Below the pieces are notes generated by a model, which was not told the DNA's origin, did not search any database, and was given only the letters and a program-made list of their open reading frames with translations. A program made the translations under genes and the position numbers. This document shows, piece by piece, positions 61,055-64,000 of a DNA stretch of 64,000 nt. How positions within the stretch are numbered: position 1 is the first letter of the stretch; every line of letters begins with the position of its first letter. This stretch comes from Denitromonas sp. (GTDB lineage Bacteria > Pseudomonadota > Gammaproteobacteria > Burkholderiales > Rhodocyclaceae), in assembly GCF_034676725.1 (NCBI RefSeq), contig NZ_JAUCBR010000004.1:248001-312000 (forward strand), written 5' to 3'.

Positions 61055-62245
61055 TCAGAGTCGTTCGATGATGGTGGCGGTGGCCATGCCGTGGCCGATG
61101 CACATCACCTGCAGGCCGAACTGGCCGCCGGTGTGCTCCAGGCCGGTGAGCATCTTGGCCATCAGGCCGGCGCCGGTGGCCCCGAGCGGATGGCCGTGGG
61201 CGATCGCCCCGCCCCAGGGGTTGAGGCGCGCCATGTCCGGGCGGAACTCGCGGGCGAAGCACAGCGCCACGCTGGCAAAGGCTTCGTTCACCTCGATCCA
61301 GTCCATGTCCCGAATCGTCAGCCCGGCGCGGTCGAGCGCCCGCTGCGCGGCCGGGATCACGCCGGTGAGCTGCATCACCGGGTCGGAGCCGACCGCCACC
61401 CGCGCCCGGAAGCGCGCCCGCGGCGTGAGCCCCAGCGCCTCGGCGGCGCGGCGGCTGCCGACCAGCACCGCGGCGGCGCCATCGGTCATCTGGCTGGCGT
61501 TGGCGGCGGTGACGGCGCCGCTGTCGGGGTCGCGGAACACCGGCGCCATGGTTCGCATGCGCGCTTCGTCGATCTGCGCGCGAATGCCCTCGTCGTGGGC
61601 CAGGGTGATCGTCGCGCCGGGCTTGTCGACGCCCGTCATCGGCAGGATTTCACGATGCCAGCCAGCGGCGCGCGCGGCCTCGGCGCGGCGATGGCTTTCG
61701 ATGGCATAGTCGTCCAGCTCACGGCGGGTCAGCGCCCAGTGGTCGGCGATCAGCTCGGCGCTCTCGACCTGGTGCGGAATCGGGTAGCGCGCGAGAATGT
61801 CGGGGTGGATGCCGTCAAAGCCTTGGAAGTCGCCCTTGCCCAATGTCAGGTCGAGGAACATCGGCACCCGGCTCATGCTCTCGACACCGCAACCGATGGC
61901 GAAGTCCAGGTCGCCGGCAGCGACCGCCTGCGACGCGGCATGCACCGCGAACTGGCTGGAGCCGCACATGCGGTTCATCGACACCGCCGGCACCTCGGCC
62001 GGCAGGCCCGCCAGCAGCACGGCCTGCCGGCCGATGTTGGCGCCCTGCTCGCCGGCCTGGCTGACACAGCCGGCCAGCACGTCGCCGATCTGCTCGCCGG
62101 GCACGCCGCTGCGTTCGAGCACGCCCTCGAGGGCGGTGGCCAGCAGTTCGTCCGGCCGGGTGTTGCGCAGCGCGCCGCCGCGACGGCCGAAGGGCGTGCG
62201 CACGGCGCCGAGAATCACGGCTTCGTTGGGGGTGTTCGTTGTCAT
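61055..62245 (-). CDS. Acetyl-CoA C-acyltransferase (thiolase)
   Basis: ATG at 62245 gives 396 residues. Nucleophilic C94 in NRMCGSSQFAVH, the GHPLGATGAG loop and the second cysteine in MCIGHGMATA are intact. It cleaves 3-ketoacyl-CoA with CoA. Start chosen because the codons upstream lack conservation and GGAGAACAG is positioned correctly. It lies 14 bases upstream of the SDR gene. Confidence 0.95.
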   Translation of the reverse strand: MTTNTPNEAVILGAVRTPFGRRGGALRNTRPDELLATALEGVLERSGVPGEQIGDVLAGCVSQAGEQGANIGRQAVLLAGLPAEVPAVSMNRMCGSSQFAVHAASQAVAAGDLDFAIGCGVESMSRVPMFLDLTLGKGDFQGFDGIHPDILARYPIPHQVESAELIADHWALTRRELDDYAIESHRRAEAARAAGWHREILPMTGVDKPGATITLAHDEGIRAQIDEARMRTMAPVFRDPDSGAVTAANASQMTDGAAAVLVGSRRAAEALGLTPRARFRARVAVGSDPVMQLTGVIPAAQRALDRAGLTIRDMDWIEVNEAFASVALCFAREFRPDMARLNPWGGAIAHGHPLGATGAGLMAKMLTGLEHTGGQFGLQVMCIGHGMATATIIERL

Positions 62246-62261
62246 CACTGTTCTCCGGTGT

Positions 62262-63398
62262 TCAGACCCGCTGCATTTCGCGGGCGATGATGTTGCGCTG
62301 GATTTCGCTGGTGCCTTCATAGATCTGCAGCACCTTGGCGTCGCGGAAGAGCTTCTCGACCGGGTATTCGGTGGAGTAGCCCATGCCGCCAAAAATCTGC
62401 ACTGCCTCGGTGGCCGCCCACATCGCCGCGTCGGCGGCGAAGGCCTTGGCGATGGAGGCCTGCACGGTGTTCGGCTGGCCCTGATCCACCAGCCAGGCGC
62501 TCTGGTAGGTGAGCAGGCGGGCGGCTTCGAGCTTCATGCGCATCTCGGCCAGCTTGTGGGCGATGGCCTGGTGCTCGATCAGCGGCCGGCCCATGCTGGT
62601 GCGCTGCGTGGCGTAGGCCAGCGACTCATCCACGCAGCGCTCGATCAGCCCCACGCCGAAGGCGGCGACCATCGGCCGCGAGTGGTCGAAGGTCTGCATC
62701 GCCAGCGCAAAGCCGCTACCCTCCTCGCCCAGGCGGTGGTCTTCGGGCACAAAGACGTTCTCCAGAAACACCTCGGCGGTGGGCGCGGCGTTCTGGCCGA
62801 GCTTGCCCAGCGGCTCGCCGACGCTCAGGCCGGCGCTGTCGCGCGGCACGATGAAGGCGGTCATGCCGCGCGCGCCGGCGGCCGGGTCGGTCTTGGCGAA
62901 AACCACGAAGAACTCGGCCAGGTTGGCGTTGGAGATCCACAGCTTGCTGCCGGTGAGCACATAGCCGTCCTGCACGCGCTCGGCGCGGGTGCGGATGCCG
63001 GCCACGTCGGAGCCGGCGCCCGGCTCGGTGAGCGCGAAGCTGGCCAGCGCCCCGGCGGCGGCGCGGCCAAGGTATTGGCTGCGCTGCGCCTCGCTGCCGG
63101 CGATGACGATCGGCTCGGTGGCCAGCGCATTGACGCACAGCGCGGTGCCGATGCCGAGGCAGCCGCGGCAGAAGGCTTCGGTGACCAGCACCAGTTCCAG
63201 GCAGCCGAGCCCGCCGCCGCCCACCGCCTCGGGCAGGTTGATGCCGAGCAGGCCGAGTTCGAGCGCGCGCTCGTGCACCTCGGCGGGAAAGCGCTTGGCC
63301 CGGTCGGCCTCCGCCGCGCGCGGGGCGATCTCGCGATCGGCGAAGCGGCGCGCCAGGTCGCGAATCTCGCGCTGCTGGCTATCGAGTTGGAATTGCAT
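62262..63398 (-). CDS. Acyl-CoA dehydrogenase
   Basis: ATG at 63398 with AGGAGG upstream gives 378 residues. FALTEPGAGSDVAGIRTRAE is the FAD/substrate loop, KLWISNANLAEFFVVFAKTD follows, and the C-terminal QIFGGMGYSTEYPVEKLFRDAKVLQIYEGTSEIQRNIIARE has the catalytic Glu (YEGTSE) and signature (given in pieces). It introduces the alpha,beta double bond into short or branched acyl-CoA. Sits between the enoyl-CoA hydratase and thiolase genes. Confidence 0.95.
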   Translation of the reverse strand: MQFQLDSQQREIRDLARRFADREIAPRAAEADRAKRFPAEVHERALELGLLGINLPEAVGGGGLGCLELVLVTEAFCRGCLGIGTALCVNALATEPIVIAGSEAQRSQYLGRAAAGALASFALTEPGAGSDVAGIRTRAERVQDGYVLTGSKLWISNANLAEFFVVFAKTDPAAGARGMTAFIVPRDSAGLSVGEPLGKLGQNAAPTAEVFLENVFVPEDHRLGEEGSGFALAMQTFDHSRPMVAAFGVGLIERCVDESLAYATQRTSMGRPLIEHQAIAHKLAEMRMKLEAARLLTYQSAWLVDQGQPNTVQASIAKAFAADAAMWAATEAVQIFGGMGYSTEYPVEKLFRDAKVLQIYEGTSEIQRNIIAREMQRV

Positions 63399-63506
63399 GC
63401 TCCCTCCTGTGAGCGGGTCGGAGACCTCGGCGCCAGCGCGCAAAGGCCCTGCCGGCGGACCTCTCGCACGCCGGCATGTCCGGTGAATCGAAATGAAATA
63501 CGGTGG

Positions 63507-64000
63507 CTAGGGCGGCCCGAAGCGCGGCGGGCGGCGGGCGCTGAAGGCGCCCACGCCCTCGGCGAAGTCCGCCTCAACGGCTTGGGTCAGAAAACTCGCG
63601 CGCTCGGCGGCCAGCGCGGTCGGCAAGTCGGCGTCCAGTGCGGCGCGCAGCAGGCGCTTGATGCCGGCCTGCGCACCGGCCGGCCCGGCGGCCAGCCGCT
63701 CGGCCAGTCGCTGCCCGGCGGCATGCAGCTCGGCGGCCGGCACCACCTCGCAGGCCAGGCCGAGCGCCAGCGCCTCGGGCGCATCGATCGGTGTGTTGAG
63801 CAAGGCGACGGCCAGCGCCCGGCGCAAGCCGAGCAGACGCGGCAGATGCCAGGTCGCGCCGCCGTCGGGGGTGGTGCCGATGGCGCTGTAGGCGAGCACG
63901 AAACGCGCGTCGTCAGCCGCCACGAGCAGATCGCAGGCCATCGCCAGCGAGAAGCCGAAACCGGCCACAGCCCCACCGGCGAGCCCGATCACCGGGCACG
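63507..64000 (-). CDS. Enoyl-CoA hydratase/isomerase, C-terminal part
   Basis: The frame is open to the window edge (CPVIGLAGGAVAGFGFSLAMACDLLVAADDARF), so the N-terminus lies outside; the first visible ATG/GTG is internal. The crotonase core AGFGFSLAMACDLLVAA and the second motif TTPDGGATWHLPRLLG are clear. It hydrates enoyl-CoA in the same minus-strand pathway cluster. The last 164 residues are visible. Confidence 0.92.
   Translation of the reverse strand, partial: CPVIGLAGGAVAGFGFSLAMACDLLVAADDARFVLAYSAIGTTPDGGATWHLPRLLGLRRALAVALLNTPIDAPEALALGLACEVVPAAELHAAGQRLAERLAAGPAGAQAGIKRLLRAALDADLPTALAAERASFLTQAVEADFAEGVGAFSARRPPRFGPP

Overview
The window is high-GC chromosomal DNA with densely packed, mostly 1-to-4-base-overlapping operons. 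A PEP-CTERM protein, a di-haem cytochrome c module, a SUF system with SufU/SufT and a fused indolepyruvate oxidoreductase suggest a betaproteobacterium of the Rhodocyclales/Zoogloeaceae type (Azoarcus, Thauera, Zoogloea relatives). That placement is inferred from gene content, not from a marker gene. No rRNA, tRNA, CRISPR array or intact insertion sequence was seen.

Layout. 1-6 kb: end of exbB, exbD, then a ferrous-iron uptake operon ftrA-porin-ftrB-ftrC-ftrD that carries an outer-membrane porin gene not part of the standard FtrABCD set. 6-8.3 kb: a stand-alone second ribosomal protein S4 gene, a yqhA homologue and small proteins. 8.3-13 kb: FAD-linked oxidase with a divergent GntR regulator, a fabI-kinase-like pair, a HAD protein. 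13-18.5 kb: PEP-CTERM protein behind a sigma-54 type promoter, ahpC-ahpF, a UbiH-family hydroxylase and dsbC. 18.5-27.4 kb: housekeeping and membrane genes (DUF2784, dodecin, MarC, methyltransferases, lipoprotein, hydrolase, a 1227-residue AsmA-like DUF748 protein). 27.5-32.7 kb: TetR-FrnE-YghU, MaoC, esterase, and an AhpD-like/ECF41 sigma pair with a textbook ECF41 promoter. 32.8-40 kb: amino-acid catabolism (indolepyruvate oxidoreductase, leucine dehydrogenase, SNF transporter) with a divergent LysR gene. 40-45 kb: a membrane ferric-reductase-like flavocytochrome, di-haem cytochrome and DUF1924 cytochrome divergent from a PepSY/response regulator/histidine kinase operon. 45-51.5 kb: sufR-BCDSU-T operon. 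51.6-58.5 kb: serA, a stray integron-type gene cassette with an attC site, patatin, MFS/thioredoxin/permease, SigZ-like sigma factor. 58.6-64 kb: a beta-oxidation-like cluster on the minus strand.

A running theme is iron and redox: ferrous uptake, ExbBD, ferric-reductase-like electron transfer, Fe-S cluster assembly and peroxide defence all lie within 51 kb, although not in one operon. The strongest regulatory signals read directly are a shared operator/promoter in front of ftrA and the S4 paralogue, an ECF41 promoter, a sigma-54 promoter, an OxyR-like site, a TetR operator pair and the sufR promoter. The intergenic spaces carry families of palindromic repeats, many of them between convergent genes.
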